A stretch of 64,000 bases of DNA, taken from the NCBI GenBank assembly GCA_900637275.1, contig LR134362.1:1860001-1924000 (forward strand), written 5' to 3'. The notes under the pieces were generated by a model, which saw nothing but the letters and a program-made list of their open reading frames with translations, was not told where the DNA came from and did not search any database. The position numbers and the translations under genes are program-made. This DNA comes from [Pasteurella] aerogenes. Its GTDB lineage: Bacteria > Pseudomonadota > Gammaproteobacteria > Enterobacterales > Pasteurellaceae. Positions 26,270 to 35,063 of this stretch are shown one piece after another; within the stretch, counting starts at the first letter, position 1; every line of letters starts with the position of its first letter.

Positions 26270-26905
26270 TTACATCCAAGCATTATTGCGGATAATTCCA
26301 ACTGCAATGCCCTCGATCTCAAAATTTGGTTGCTGATTAAGATCAACCACAATTGGCGCAAATTCTTCATTTTCCGCGTGTAAATAAATGATCGATCCTT
26401 TTCGTTCCAAGCGTTTTACTGTCACTTCATCTTCAATCCGCGCAACAATCACTTGGCCGTTACGAACGTCTTTGGTACTGTGTACTGCCAATAAATCACC
26501 GTCTAAAATCCCGATATCTTTCATTGATTGACCATATACTTTCAACAAAAAATCTGCTTGTGGCTTGAACATATTGGCGTCCACCTTGTAAGTCCCCTCA
26601 ATATGTTGCTCCGCAAGAATCGGCTCACCGGCGGCAACGCGTCCCACTAGTGGCAATCCCTCATCTTCCGTTTTTTCGTCTTCATCCACTAACAAACGAA
26701 TCCCGCGAGAGGTCCCGGATAAAATCTCAATCACCCCTTTGCGTGCAAGGGCTTTTAAATGTTCTTCGGCGGCATTAGGCGAACGAAAGCCCAATTCTTT
26801 AGAAATTTCAGCACGCGTCGGCGGCATACCGGTAGTTTCTAGGTGACGCTTTAGTAAATCATAAACTTCCTGTTGTCGCGCGGTTAACGCTTTTATTAAT
26901 CCCAT
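26270..26905 (-). CDS. lexA: SOS repressor LexA
   Basis: 211 residues from the ATG at 26905, which has AGGAGG upstream; the frame is open 15 codons further through the promoter. N-terminal winged helix (about 1-70, TGMPPTRAEISKELGF and SPNAAEEHLKALARKG). C-terminal S24 peptidase domain with the Ala-Gly autocleavage site in VAAGEP, the catalytic Ser in VYGQSMKDIG and Lys in EVTVKRLERK. LexA represses DNA-damage genes until RecA filaments trigger self-cleavage. Two LexA boxes precede it, so it is autoregulated. Divergent from plsB. Confidence 0.97.
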   Translation of the reverse strand: MGLIKALTARQQEVYDLLKRHLETTGMPPTRAEISKELGFRSPNAAEEHLKALARKGVIEILSGTSRGIRLLVDEDEKTEDEGLPLVGRVAAGEPILAEQHIEGTYKVDANMFKPQADFLLKVYGQSMKDIGILDGDLLAVHSTKDVRNGQVIVARIEDEVTVKRLERKGSIIYLHAENEEFAPIVVDLNQQPNFEIEGIAVGIIRNNAWM

Positions 26906-26913
26906 ATTTCCTC

Positions 26914-26929
26914 CTGTTTTTATATACAG
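26914..26929. promoter_or_regulatory. LexA (SOS) box 1
   Basis: CTG-N10-CAG with an AT-rich centre (CTGTTTTTATATACAG), a full match to the SOS box core, placed between the lexA -10 box and the start codon. Confidence 0.8.
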
Positions 26930-26934
26930 AATGA

Positions 26935-26950
26935 CTGTTATTATATACAT
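26935..26950. promoter_or_regulatory. LexA (SOS) box 2, one core mismatch
   Basis: CTGTTATTATATACAT matches the SOS core except for the last base (CAT instead of CAG). It overlaps the -10 box of lexA and lies 21 bases from box 1, two helical turns, like the paired boxes of E. coli lexA. Confidence 0.6.
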
Positions 26951-26967
26951 AAAGTATACTGTTGCAA
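26940..26967 (-). promoter_or_regulatory. Promoter of lexA
   Basis: TTGCAA (26967-26962), 16-base spacer and TATAAT (26945-26940) on the minus strand, overlapped by LexA box 2. Confidence 0.75.
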
Positions 26968-27058
26968 TGCTTTCTTTAGTAAATGCTAAAGAAATACTGA
27001 CTTTTTATGCTAAAATACTGCAATTTCTAACATAAATTATTCGTTCATGGGATCGTCT

Positions 27059-29497
27059 ATGTCTGGCTTACTGAATGCATATCGTAAATTACTGGAATTT
27101 CCATTATCTTTTTTAGTAAAAAATAACCCTATTCCCCATCAACCCATCCAAGAATTACAATTAAATACTGAGCAACCTATCGTGTATGTCTTGCCATACA
27201 CTTCGGAAACCGACTGGGTGATTTTCCGTAAAAACTGCTTAAGTGTGGGCTTACCGGATCCGGCGGAAAATAATGTCATTGGGGAGACATCATTGCCACG
27301 TTTCGTATTTTTAGACGAAGGACGACGTTTTTTTAAATCCAAAGTGGCAAAACAAGAAACGATTGCAATTTTCAATAAATACTTAGAATTGCACCGCACT
27401 TTGCCGGAATTGGATGTGCAATTAATCCCAGTTTCCGTGTTATGGGGACGCTCTCCGGGTCATGAAGACAAATCCGGCTTACCAAATTTGCGCTTGCTCA
27501 ACGGAATTCAAAAAACTGCCGCAGCCATTTGGTTTGGGCGCGATACCTTTGTACGTTTTTCGCAAGCGGTTTCCTTGCGTTATATGGTCAATGAACATGG
27601 TTCCGATGAAACCATTGCAACCAAATTAGCACGCGTTGCAAAAATTCACTTTTCTAAACAACGCATTTCCGCCACTGGTCCAAGATTGCCAAACCGCGAA
27701 GCCATGTTTAATAAGCTATTGAAATCTGAAGTGATTTTAGCAGCTATTGCAGATGAAGCGAAAAGTAAAAAAATCAGTGAAGATAAAGCTAAAGCGGAAG
27801 CCTACAAAATCTTAGATGAGATTGCTGCCAACGTTAATTACGAGGGATTGCGTATCGCTGATCGTTTCCTACGTTGGTTATGGAACAAATTGTATCAGGG
27901 AATTGATGTGCGTAATGCCGATCGTGTACGCAAATTAGCATTAGATGGTCATGAAATTGTCTATGTTCCTTGCCACCGTAGTCATATTGACTATTTGCTA
28001 CTATCTTATGTGTTATATCATCAAGGTTTGGTACCACCGCATATTGCTGCCGGTATCAATTTAAATTTCTGGCCAGTTGGCGCCATGTTCCGCCGTGGCG
28101 GTGCTTTTTTTATTCGTCGTACTTTCAAGGGAAATCGTTTATATTCCACTATTTTCCGTGAATATTTAGCCGAATTATTCCATCGCGGCTATTCCGTTGA
28201 ATATTTTATCGAAGGTGGACGCTCGCGCACGGGGCGCTTATTAGCGCCGAAAACCGGAATGATGTCGATGACCTTGCAAGCCTTGCAACAACGTCAAACT
28301 CGTCCAATCTCGGTGGTTCCGGTATATGTGGGATATGAACATGTATTGGAAGTGGACACTTATGCCAAAGAATTGCGTGGTGCGGCAAAAGAAAAAGAAA
28401 ATGCCGGTTTGGTGTTGCGGGTTATCAAAAAATTACGCAATTTAGGACAAGGATACGTCAATTTCGGCGAACCGATCGTATTAAGCAACTACCTCAACCA
28501 ACATTTCCCGGAATGGAAAACGCCAACGGATGAAGAGCGTCCAAGTTGGTTTAGCCCGGCAGTCGATGCCATTTCTAATCAGGTGATGGTACATATTAAT
28601 AACGCCGCAGCGGTTAACGCCATGAACCTAACCGGAACAGCTTTACTATCTTCGCGCCAACGAGCATTATCGCGCGAACAATTACTCGAACAACTTGCCA
28701 GTTATCAACAATTTTTACAAAACGCGCCTTATTCAACGGATATTATTGTGCCGCAAGAAACACCGGAAGCAATGTTGTCACACGTTCTCAGTTTAGATCG
28801 GGTTGGCGTGCTGGTCGAAAAGGATAATTTTGGTGAAATCATTCGCTTAGAGCGCAACTCGGCAGTGTTAATGACCTATTATCGTAATAATATTCAACAC
28901 TTATTTGTACTACCCTCTTTAATTGCAAGCATTATTTTACATTACGAAACTATTCAAAAAGACTTGGTATTGCAATCAGTGAGCAAAATTTATCCGTTCT
29001 TGAAGGGAGAATTATTCCTGCATTTCAGTGAAGATCAATTAAAAGCACAAACAGATAAAATTGTATCCGAATTCCAACGCCAACAAATTATCCAAGTAAA
29101 CGAGAATTTATTGTCTATCAATAAAGCTAACGTACGAACCTTACAACTTTGGTCAGCGGGTGTTCGGGAAATTTTACAGCGCTATTATATTACAGTGAGT
29201 CTGTTGCAAAACGATCCTGAAATGCCACGCGCGAACTTGGAAAAAGAAAGCCAATCCATTGCACAACGTCTATCCGTTTTACATGGCATCAACGCACCGG
29301 AATTTTTTGATAAAGCGGTATTCTCCACCTTTGTAGCGAGCCTAAAAAATAGCGGTTATTTTGATGAAAACAATATTGCGGATCCACAAAAACTGACGGA
29401 TATTTCAACGATTCTCACCCAGATGATTTCCGCCGAAGTGGTACTTACCATAAAAAGTGCGGTCGAAAAAGGCGAAGAAATCGAGCAAGGCGAATAA
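27059..29497 (+). CDS. plsB: Glycerol-3-phosphate acyltransferase PlsB
   Basis: 812 residues from ATG 27059 (MSGLLNAYRKLLEFPLS, the usual N-terminus, GGGA 7 bases upstream); an ATG at 27047 adds four codons and cannot be excluded. PlsB makes 1-acyl-glycerol-3-phosphate on the inner membrane, the first step of phospholipid synthesis. Catalytic HX4D motif is CHRSHIDYLLLS (about residue 305), with further acyltransferase blocks GAFFIRRTF and FIEGGRSRTGR. Length matches E. coli PlsB (807). The lexA/plsB divergent pair is conserved in Haemophilus. USS cores at 27393 and 29455. Confidence 0.96.
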   Translation: MSGLLNAYRKLLEFPLSFLVKNNPIPHQPIQELQLNTEQPIVYVLPYTSETDWVIFRKNCLSVGLPDPAENNVIGETSLPRFVFLDEGRRFFKSKVAKQETIAIFNKYLELHRTLPELDVQLIPVSVLWGRSPGHEDKSGLPNLRLLNGIQKTAAAIWFGRDTFVRFSQAVSLRYMVNEHGSDETIATKLARVAKIHFSKQRISATGPRLPNREAMFNKLLKSEVILAAIADEAKSKKISEDKAKAEAYKILDEIAANVNYEGLRIADRFLRWLWNKLYQGIDVRNADRVRKLALDGHEIVYVPCHRSHIDYLLLSYVLYHQGLVPPHIAAGINLNFWPVGAMFRRGGAFFIRRTFKGNRLYSTIFREYLAELFHRGYSVEYFIEGGRSRTGRLLAPKTGMMSMTLQALQQRQTRPISVVPVYVGYEHVLEVDTYAKELRGAAKEKENAGLVLRVIKKLRNLGQGYVNFGEPIVLSNYLNQHFPEWKTPTDEERPSWFSPAVDAISNQVMVHINNAAAVNAMNLTGTALLSSRQRALSREQLLEQLASYQQFLQNAPYSTDIIVPQETPEAMLSHVLSLDRVGVLVEKDNFGEIIRLERNSAVLMTYYRNNIQHLFVLPSLIASIILHYETIQKDLVLQSVSKIYPFLKGELFLHFSEDQLKAQTDKIVSEFQRQQIIQVNENLLSINKANVRTLQLWSAGVREILQRYYITVSLLQNDPEMPRANLEKESQSIAQRLSVLHGINAPEFFDKAVFSTFVASLKNSGYFDENNIADPQKLTDISTILTQMISAEVVLTIKSAVEKGEEIEQGE

Positions 29498-29512
29498 TAC
29501 TTTCCATTCATT

Positions 29513-29539
29513 GGTAGAAGATCATATTGATCTTCTACC
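29513..29539. terminator. Long perfect hairpin between plsB and tadA
   Basis: GGTAGAAGATCA and TGATCTTCTACC form a 12-bp perfect stem with a TAT loop. Neither strand has a proper U-run right after it, so it is an imperfect candidate for an intrinsic terminator; it may act as a 3'-end stabiliser for the convergent genes. Confidence 0.5.
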
Positions 29540-29557
29540 CTTATTCAAGCTGCTCGC

Positions 29558-30079
29558 CTAATTTTTCTCGTTTTGGTGATTTAATAAATTAACCTTTTCC
29601 TGCTTCTCCGCTTTTTTCTGCGCACGTCTTTTTTGGAAAAACGCACTTAATTTTTGGCTACAAAGATCTTGCAACACGCCACCGGTAATTTCCAGTGCAT
29701 GGTTCATTTTATAGTCTTCGAAGAAATGGAAACGAGAGCCTACCGCGCCGGTTTTTTGATCGTAAGCGCCAAACACTAAGCGCTTGATGCGACTGTGTAA
29801 AATCGCGCCGGCGCACATGGTGCAAGGCTCTAACGTGACATACAGCGTTGTATTAAGGAGGCGATAATTTTGCACGTGCTGTGCCGCGTTGCGTAAAGCA
29901 ACAATTTCGGCGTGCGCGGTCGGATCGGAATGCACAATGGATAAATTCCAGCCTTCGCCGATAATTTTTCCCTGTTCGTCAACCAACACCGCACCGACCG
30001 GAATCTCGCCTAATGCTTCTGCTTTATCCGCCAAGGATAAGGCGTGCCGCATCATTTGAATATCAAATTCGGATTGCAT
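29558..30079 (-). CDS. tadA: tRNA-specific adenosine deaminase TadA
   Basis: 173 residues. The cytidine-deaminase fold with zinc ligands and proton shuttle is visible: TAHAEIVALRNA (His, Glu) and LEPCTMCAGAI (two Cys). TadA converts the wobble adenosine-34 of tRNA-Arg(ACG) to inosine and is essential in E. coli. The C-terminal tail is Lys/Gln-rich. The ATG shares its A with the TAA stop of the Sel1-repeat gene (TAATG), suggesting coupled translation. Confidence 0.95.
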   Translation of the reverse strand: MQSEFDIQMMRHALSLADKAEALGEIPVGAVLVDEQGKIIGEGWNLSIVHSDPTAHAEIVALRNAAQHVQNYRLLNTTLYVTLEPCTMCAGAILHSRIKRLVFGAYDQKTGAVGSRFHFFEDYKMNHALEITGGVLQDLCSQKLSAFFQKRRAQKKAEKQEKVNLLNHQNEKN

Positions 30080-30891
30080 TAAACGCCTTTTTGATTAAGG
30101 GATTTGTAATAGTCACAACCGCGCTGCTCGCCATTATCACAAGCATCACCATACAAGGCTTTGGCTTTTTTCAAATCTTGTTTAACGCCTTTACCTTGTT
30201 CATACATAATGCCAAGATTTAATTGCGCCAAGGGATTTTTTAACGCTGCCGCTTTCTCATACCACGCTTTGGCTTGTAAATAATCCTGTTTCACGCCAAT
30301 CCCATTTTCATATAGCAACGCTAAACTAAATTGTGCGCGAGGATCATTTTGTTGCGCCGCTTTAACGAACCAATCTTTAGCTTTGACATAGTCTTGCTTA
30401 ACAAATTGCCCTTTATAATAAAACATCGCCAAGTCAAATTGTGCCAAAGCGTAGCCTTGTTCTGCCGCATTTTCCAACCAAGTTAAGCCAATATTATCAT
30501 CTTGACGCAATCCTTGACCGTTAAAATACATATTGGCTAAATTATATTGCGCGCTTGCCACATTTTGCTCTGCCGCCAATTTATAAAATTTCGCCGCGGT
30601 ATGATAACTTTGCTCAACGCCCTGCCCATGCTCATACAAATAGGCTAAGTTATATTGCGCCAAAGCCAATTCCTGTTGCGCGGCTTTACTGTACCAAAGC
30701 GCTGCATTTTTATAATCTTGTTTATCATAAAAAGTGCCGGCAAGGTAAAACTGCGCCTGCGCATCTCCTGATTGTGCGCCTTTGGTCAGCGTCGCAACAT
30801 TGGTTTTCGCCGAATACGTTTGTGCTATTGCGCTACTCATCCCCAACAACAAAAAGCAGCTGGCAAGTAAAGTGCGGTAGTTTTTTTTCAT
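30079..30891 (-). CDS. Secreted Sel1/TPR-like repeat protein
   Basis: 270 residues from ATG 30891 (the frame is open further into thyA, but this ATG gives a clean signal peptide MKKNYRTLLASCFLLLG ending AIA-Q). The mature protein is six 36-residue Sel1 repeats, each with an Ala-Gln step (DAQAQFYL, LALAQYNL, VASAQYNL, YALAQFDL, DPRAQFSL, NPLAQLNL), and a C-terminal remnant with two cysteines. Such solenoids bind other proteins; the partner is unknown. It starts 5 bases after the thyA stop with no clear ribosome-binding site, so it is probably co-transcribed with lgt-thyA. Confidence 0.88.
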   Translation of the reverse strand: MKKNYRTLLASCFLLLGMSSAIAQTYSAKTNVATLTKGAQSGDAQAQFYLAGTFYDKQDYKNAALWYSKAAQQELALAQYNLAYLYEHGQGVEQSYHTAAKFYKLAAEQNVASAQYNLANMYFNGQGLRQDDNIGLTWLENAAEQGYALAQFDLAMFYYKGQFVKQDYVKAKDWFVKAAQQNDPRAQFSLALLYENGIGVKQDYLQAKAWYEKAAALKNPLAQLNLGIMYEQGKGVKQDLKKAKALYGDACDNGEQRGCDYYKSLNQKGV

Positions 30892-30895
30892 GTTT

Positions 30896-31747
30896 TTACA
30901 CCGAAAAAGGATATTTAATCGCTTCATGACATTGATAACCGACCACCTTGAAATCATCCATGGTGACCCAAGTTTCCAAATCCTGCAGGGTTTTAATATC
31001 AGGGTTAATTTCTAAGCGTGGCAATGGGAAAGGTTCACGCTTTAATTGCACATCCCGCATCAATTCCAGTTGGTCTTCATAAATATGCGCATTAACAATT
31101 TTATGATAGGCTTGCCCCGCTTTTTTACCAGTAATTTGTGCCATTAAGGCTAAAAAGGTAAACACCTGAATTTGATTAAAATTCAAACCAAGCGGCACAT
31201 CGCAAGAACGCTGATAACTGGTAAGATACAGGGTATCGCCGAGCAAAGAAAATGTGTGTGTATGCATACAAGGACGCAAGCAGCCTAATTCAATTTCCCC
31301 CGGATTATAAAACGTAAAAATTTCACCGCGGTCATCAATACCTTTCGTTAAATGATCAACAATTTTGCGTAACTGATCGACCGATTCGCCATTCGGTTTA
31401 CGCCAAGCGCGCCCTTGGACGCCATAAACCCGCCCCATATCATCTTCCCCTTTGCGGTTCGGGTTATTTAACCAAGCAAGATTTTCATTAGCGTTGGCAT
31501 CCCAAGTTTTGGTACCGAGTTTGCGAAAATCTGCCGCATTATCATAACCGCGAATGTAACCCAAAAATTCTGCAATCGCGGCTTTCCAATAGCTTTTACG
31601 CGTGGTAATTAGCGGAAATTGATTATTACCGACATCATAAGTTAAATCCGCATTAATCAAGGTTAAACAACGTTTGCCGGTACGTTCGTTTTCAACCCAG
31701 TGACCATGATCGATAATTCGTTGACATAAATCTAGATATTGACGCAT
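30896..31747 (-). CDS. thyA: Thymidylate synthase ThyA
   Basis: 283 residues, the Haemophilus-type length (E. coli has 264). It methylates dUMP to dTMP with methylenetetrahydrofolate. The catalytic Cys is in LRPCMHTHTF and the substrate-binding SYQRSCDVPLGLNFNQIQ follows. It lies 5 bases after lgt, as in Haemophilus (rppH-TSUP-lgt-thyA). Confidence 0.95.
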   Translation of the reverse strand: MRQYLDLCQRIIDHGHWVENERTGKRCLTLINADLTYDVGNNQFPLITTRKSYWKAAIAEFLGYIRGYDNAADFRKLGTKTWDANANENLAWLNNPNRKGEDDMGRVYGVQGRAWRKPNGESVDQLRKIVDHLTKGIDDRGEIFTFYNPGEIELGCLRPCMHTHTFSLLGDTLYLTSYQRSCDVPLGLNFNQIQVFTFLALMAQITGKKAGQAYHKIVNAHIYEDQLELMRDVQLKREPFPLPRLEINPDIKTLQDLETWVTMDDFKVVGYQCHEAIKYPFSV

Positions 31748-31752
31748 AAAAC

Positions 31753-32565
31753 TTATCCTTTTTTGACCGCACTTTTACTAGCATGGCGTTGATACGCCCA
31801 GATTAAAATAACAATACCGCCGATAATCATTGGCAATGATAACATTTGACCACGTGTAATTAAATCATCCGCGGTATTGACACCATGATCGATTTCTCGC
31901 ACATATTCTACTAGGAAACGGAACACGCCATACCCGAGTAAAAACAACCCGGCAACAGATCCTTGCGGACGAGCTTTGCGTGAAAAAACATACAGCATGA
32001 TGAATAAAACTAATCCTTCAAGAAAGGCTTCATAAAGTTGTGATGGATGCAAAGGAACGGTACCATTGTATGGAATCATTGCCCAAGGTACATCGGTGAC
32101 ACGTCCCCACAATTCGCTGTTGATAAAGTTTCCAATCCGACCCATGCCAAGTCCGAAAGGAATCAGCGGCGCGACAAAATCAGCAGTCTGCCAGAAATTC
32201 CGTTGTTGCCGGCGTGATGTCCATATCATCGCAATGATTACGCCGATAAGCCCACCATGAAAAGACATCCCGCCTTCCCAAATACGGAATAAATACAGCG
32301 GATCTTGCATAAATTTATCAAAGCTGTAAAAAAAGACATCACCAATACGTCCACCTAAAATGACGCCGAAAAAACAGTTATAAATCAATTGTTCGAATTG
32401 TTCCGTTGACCATAATCCGTTAGATTGTTTCACTCGTTTTGCTCCTAGCCAATAAGCAAAAAGAAAGCCGAGCAAATACATTACACCATACCAGTGTAAT
32501 TTTATCGGTCCCAGAGTAAAAACCACCGGATCAATGTAGGGCATTTGGAAAAAATTCGTATTCAT
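31753..32565 (-). CDS. lgt: Prolipoprotein diacylglyceryl transferase
   Basis: 270 residues from ATG 32565 (AAAGG 6 bases upstream; an ATG two codons earlier is too close to it). Seven membrane helices in the inner membrane. Key motifs: FHGGLIGVI with the essential His, and GRIGNFINSELWGR, the Lgt signature. It transfers diacylglycerol from phosphatidylglycerol to the lipobox cysteine of prolipoproteins. A USS core overlaps its C-terminal codons (31766-31774). Confidence 0.96.
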   Translation of the reverse strand: MNTNFFQMPYIDPVVFTLGPIKLHWYGVMYLLGFLFAYWLGAKRVKQSNGLWSTEQFEQLIYNCFFGVILGGRIGDVFFYSFDKFMQDPLYLFRIWEGGMSFHGGLIGVIIAMIWTSRRQQRNFWQTADFVAPLIPFGLGMGRIGNFINSELWGRVTDVPWAMIPYNGTVPLHPSQLYEAFLEGLVLFIMLYVFSRKARPQGSVAGLFLLGYGVFRFLVEYVREIDHGVNTADDLITRGQMLSLPMIIGGIVILIWAYQRHASKSAVKKG

Positions 32566-32574
32566 AATCATCCT

Positions 32575-33366
32575 TTAGTGAATAAACATATCGACTGCAA
32601 TAGCAATCAATAATAAAGCAAAATAACGTTTTAAGGTGGCAACCGGCAATTTATTGGTAATGGTCGCCCCGACTTTTGAGGTGAAGAAAGAAGTTAAGGT
32701 AATGCCTAATACTGCGGGCAAATACACATAACCAACAGAATAATCCGGCATTCCTTCCGCACTCCAGCCACTTTGCATAAAACTTAGCATACCTGACAAA
32801 CCGAGCAACATACCGCAAAATGCGGAAGAGCCAATGGCTTTTTTCATTTCGATACCGCGTGAATTTAAGAACGGTACGATAAATCCGCCGCCGCCAATCC
32901 CGGCAGCGCTAGATGCAATGCCTATTAACACACCACCAATAACAGATGACGTTTTCGTCAGGGTTTTACCCGTTTCTTTCGGTTTGATGGATAAAATCAT
33001 CTTCACTGCTAAATAGACAACTAAGCAAGCGAATAGTTTACCGGAAATGTCACGATCCAATTTACTGATAAAGGCACCAGCAATGTATGTAGTCACCATG
33101 ATAACAGGTGCTAAAATTTTCACTGCATCCCACCGAATATTACCTAATTTATAATGACGCTGCGCCGAGGAAAATCCGGTGATCACAATGGTGGCAAAAG
33201 AGGTGCCTAACGCAGTGGACATTAATAATGGATCGGGTACACCCATCATAGGTAATAAATAAACAAGAACGGGGACAATGATTAATCCCCCGCCAATACC
33301 AAATAATCCGGCCAAAAAACCGACAATGCAACCTACTGCAAGACAAATAAGAATAAAGGTTAGCAT
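32575..33366 (-). CDS. TSUP (TauE/SafE) family membrane permease
   Basis: 263 residues, eight predicted helices in two repeats, each opening with a glycine-rich motif (FGIGGGLIIVPVL near residue 22 and AAGIGGGGFIVPFL near 155). The family exports or imports sulfonates, sulfite or related small anions; the substrate is not readable from sequence. It sits between rppH (2 bases) and lgt (9 bases), an order conserved in Haemophilus. Confidence 0.88.
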   Translation of the reverse strand: MLTFILICLAVGCIVGFLAGLFGIGGGLIIVPVLVYLLPMMGVPDPLLMSTALGTSFATIVITGFSSAQRHYKLGNIRWDAVKILAPVIMVTTYIAGAFISKLDRDISGKLFACLVVYLAVKMILSIKPKETGKTLTKTSSVIGGVLIGIASSAAGIGGGGFIVPFLNSRGIEMKKAIGSSAFCGMLLGLSGMLSFMQSGWSAEGMPDYSVGYVYLPAVLGITLTSFFTSKVGATITNKLPVATLKRYFALLLIAIAVDMFIH

Positions 33367-33368
33367 GA

Positions 33369-33965
33369 TTAACCCCTTGATTTATGATTAAAAGAACGTC
33401 TTGGATATTTATGTGGAAATCCTGATTTTTTTGTAGATTGAGACGGTTTTTTACCTTCGGCAGAAGAAGGTGGCTCTAAGGGATCTTGTTTACTTTCATA
33501 CAAAAAGGTCGCAAATTCTTTCATTGCCTTACGGTAAACATCTCGTTTAAAGGAAACCACTTGACGAACGGGATACCAAAAGCTCACCCATCTCCATCCA
33601 TCAAACTCGGGAGATTTATTGCTTTGCATATTGATATTCGCTTCGTCGGAGATTAGCTGCAATAAATACCAGCGCTGTTTTTGCCCAATGCAAACCGGTT
33701 TGCTGTCGTAACGTAGCAAGCGCTTTGGTAATTTGTAGCGTAGCCATTGTTTTGATACGTACAAAATTTTGACATCTTTGCGAGTCAGTCCCACTTCCTC
33801 AAAAAGCTCACGATACATTGCTTGTTCGGCATTTTCATTATCATTGATCCCGCCTTGAGGAAATTGCCAAGAATTTTGCCCATACCTTTTCGCCCATAGG
33901 ACTTGCCCTTTGCTGTTGCAAATCACAATTCCTACATTTGGACGGTAGCCATCGAAATCGATCAC
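33369..33965 (-). CDS. rppH: RNA pyrophosphohydrolase RppH
   Basis: 198 residues. Nudix box GGINDNENAEQAMYRELFEE continuing VGL, with the Gly, Arg-Glu and Glu-Glu residues in place. The N-terminal MIDFDGYRPNVGIVICN and the following trp-rich VLWAKRYGQNSWQFPQ are typical of RppH. It removes pyrophosphate from mRNA 5' ends and so starts RNase E-dependent decay. The tail after about residue 160 is basic and disordered. First gene of rppH-TSUP-lgt-thyA. Confidence 0.94.
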   Translation of the reverse strand: MIDFDGYRPNVGIVICNSKGQVLWAKRYGQNSWQFPQGGINDNENAEQAMYRELFEEVGLTRKDVKILYVSKQWLRYKLPKRLLRYDSKPVCIGQKQRWYLLQLISDEANINMQSNKSPEFDGWRWVSFWYPVRQVVSFKRDVYRKAMKEFATFLYESKQDPLEPPSSAEGKKPSQSTKKSGFPHKYPRRSFNHKSRG

Positions 33966-34589
33966 TATCGTTCACCTTAAACTATTTATAAACAATATCC
34001 TTAAATTGTTCCATAATCTTAGTATTTACACAACCAATAATCTTTGTTTTGATGCGATACTCGATGAAAAGTGCGGTAATTTTTTTAAGAAAATAATAAC
34101 AGGTGAATAATTCTGTGGATAATCCGGCAATAAGTTCTGCATAACTTTGATTGATGGATAAAAGATCCTGATCTAACATCAATATTTTTTGGATCTACCT
34201 AAAATTGCACTGCTTCCCCAAAAGATCCTTTACTACCTTTTAATGGAGATTTTATCTCCTAATATTGAATAAAAAAGTAGCGTTATCGATGACATAATGT
34301 AGGGAAAGATAGAATATTTTATCTTCAAAAAGTTATCCAATATTTTTGTGGATAACTATGTGATCTATCAATTGAATAATTAGGAATAACTTTCATAAAT
34401 TTAAATATGGAAATAATTTATATTATAAATCAATAAGATATTATGATTTCTGCGCTGTGAATAATATAGAGATTAACAACAAAAAAGTTGATTATTAATT
34501 AAACGATAGAAATTGGTATGGTAAAAATAACGGATATATACGCTGCGATCTTTTTTCATCGCACTGATAAACATTAAATCGAACAAAAT
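33966..34589. other. AT-rich noncoding gap with DnaA boxes and GATC sites
   Basis: No gene is supported. Three full matches to the DnaA box TTWTNCACA lie on the minus strand (34114-34122, 34347-34355, 34456-34464), with 8-of-9 matches at 34024-34032 and 34102-34110. Six GATC sites lie at 34164, 34170, 34192, 34224, 34362 and 34547. Sequence from 34261 to 34535 is very AT-rich. A USS core is at 34069-34077. This is the left border of the spc-alpha ribosomal block. It could be a replication-origin-like or DnaA-titrating site; see findings for the argument against a working origin. Confidence 0.6.
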
Positions 34590-34593
34590 AAAA

Positions 34594-34615
34594 AAGCCCA
34601 CATACGTGGGCTTTT
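34594..34615 (-). terminator. Terminator of the alpha operon
   Basis: AAAAGCCCAC/GTGGGCTTTT type stem with a short TATG-like loop (34593-34614), 15 bases after the rplQ stop and followed by a U-run on the minus strand. Confidence 0.9.
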
Positions 34616-34629
34616 CATTACATTATCAA

Positions 34630-35022
34630 TTATTCCGCCGTAGCAACTTCTTCAGCAGCCACTTCTGGGCGATCGACTAACTCAATGTAAGCCATTGGAG
34701 CGTTGTCGCCTGCACGGAAACCACATTTTAAGATACGAGTATAACCACCCGCACGTTGAGCAAAACGTGGACCTAATTCATTGAATAATTTAGCAACAGT
34801 ATCAATGTTGCGTGTACGAGCAAAAGCTAAACGACGATTTGCAACGCTATCTACTTTTGCTAATGTAATTAACGGCTCAACTACACGACGTAATTCTTTC
34901 GCTTTTGGCAATGTAGTCTTGATGATCTCATGACTTACTAATGAACTTGCCATATTACGGAACATCGCTTGGCGATGACTGCTATTACGGTTTAGTTGAC
35001 GACCACTCTTACGATGGCGCAT
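34630..35022 (-). CDS. rplQ: 50S ribosomal protein L17
   Basis: 130 residues, beginning MRHRKSGRQLNRNSSHRQAM, the L17 signature. It binds near the tunnel exit of the large subunit. Last gene of the alpha operon, 41 bases after rpoA, with a terminator just downstream. The short acidic C-terminus (EVAAEEVATAE) is normal for the family. Confidence 0.97.
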   Translation of the reverse strand: MRHRKSGRQLNRNSSHRQAMFRNMASSLVSHEIIKTTLPKAKELRRVVEPLITLAKVDSVANRRLAFARTRNIDTVAKLFNELGPRFAQRAGGYTRILKCGFRAGDNAPMAYIELVDRPEVAAEEVATAE

Positions 35023-35063
35023 GACCTTATCCTTCTCAGAAAAATCTTTAACCTATGACCAAA

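Noticed and set aside
33982..34182. 66-codon frame on the minus strand after rppH
   Set aside because: It opens with TTG/ATG without a ribosome-binding site, contains a perfect DnaA box and a USS core, has no recognisable features, and lies in an AT-rich noncoding gap.
33966..34589. Firm call of this gap as the chromosomal oriC
   Set aside because: The spc-alpha operon would be head-on to replication and the usual neighbours (mnmG, mioC) are absent; kept only as a finding.
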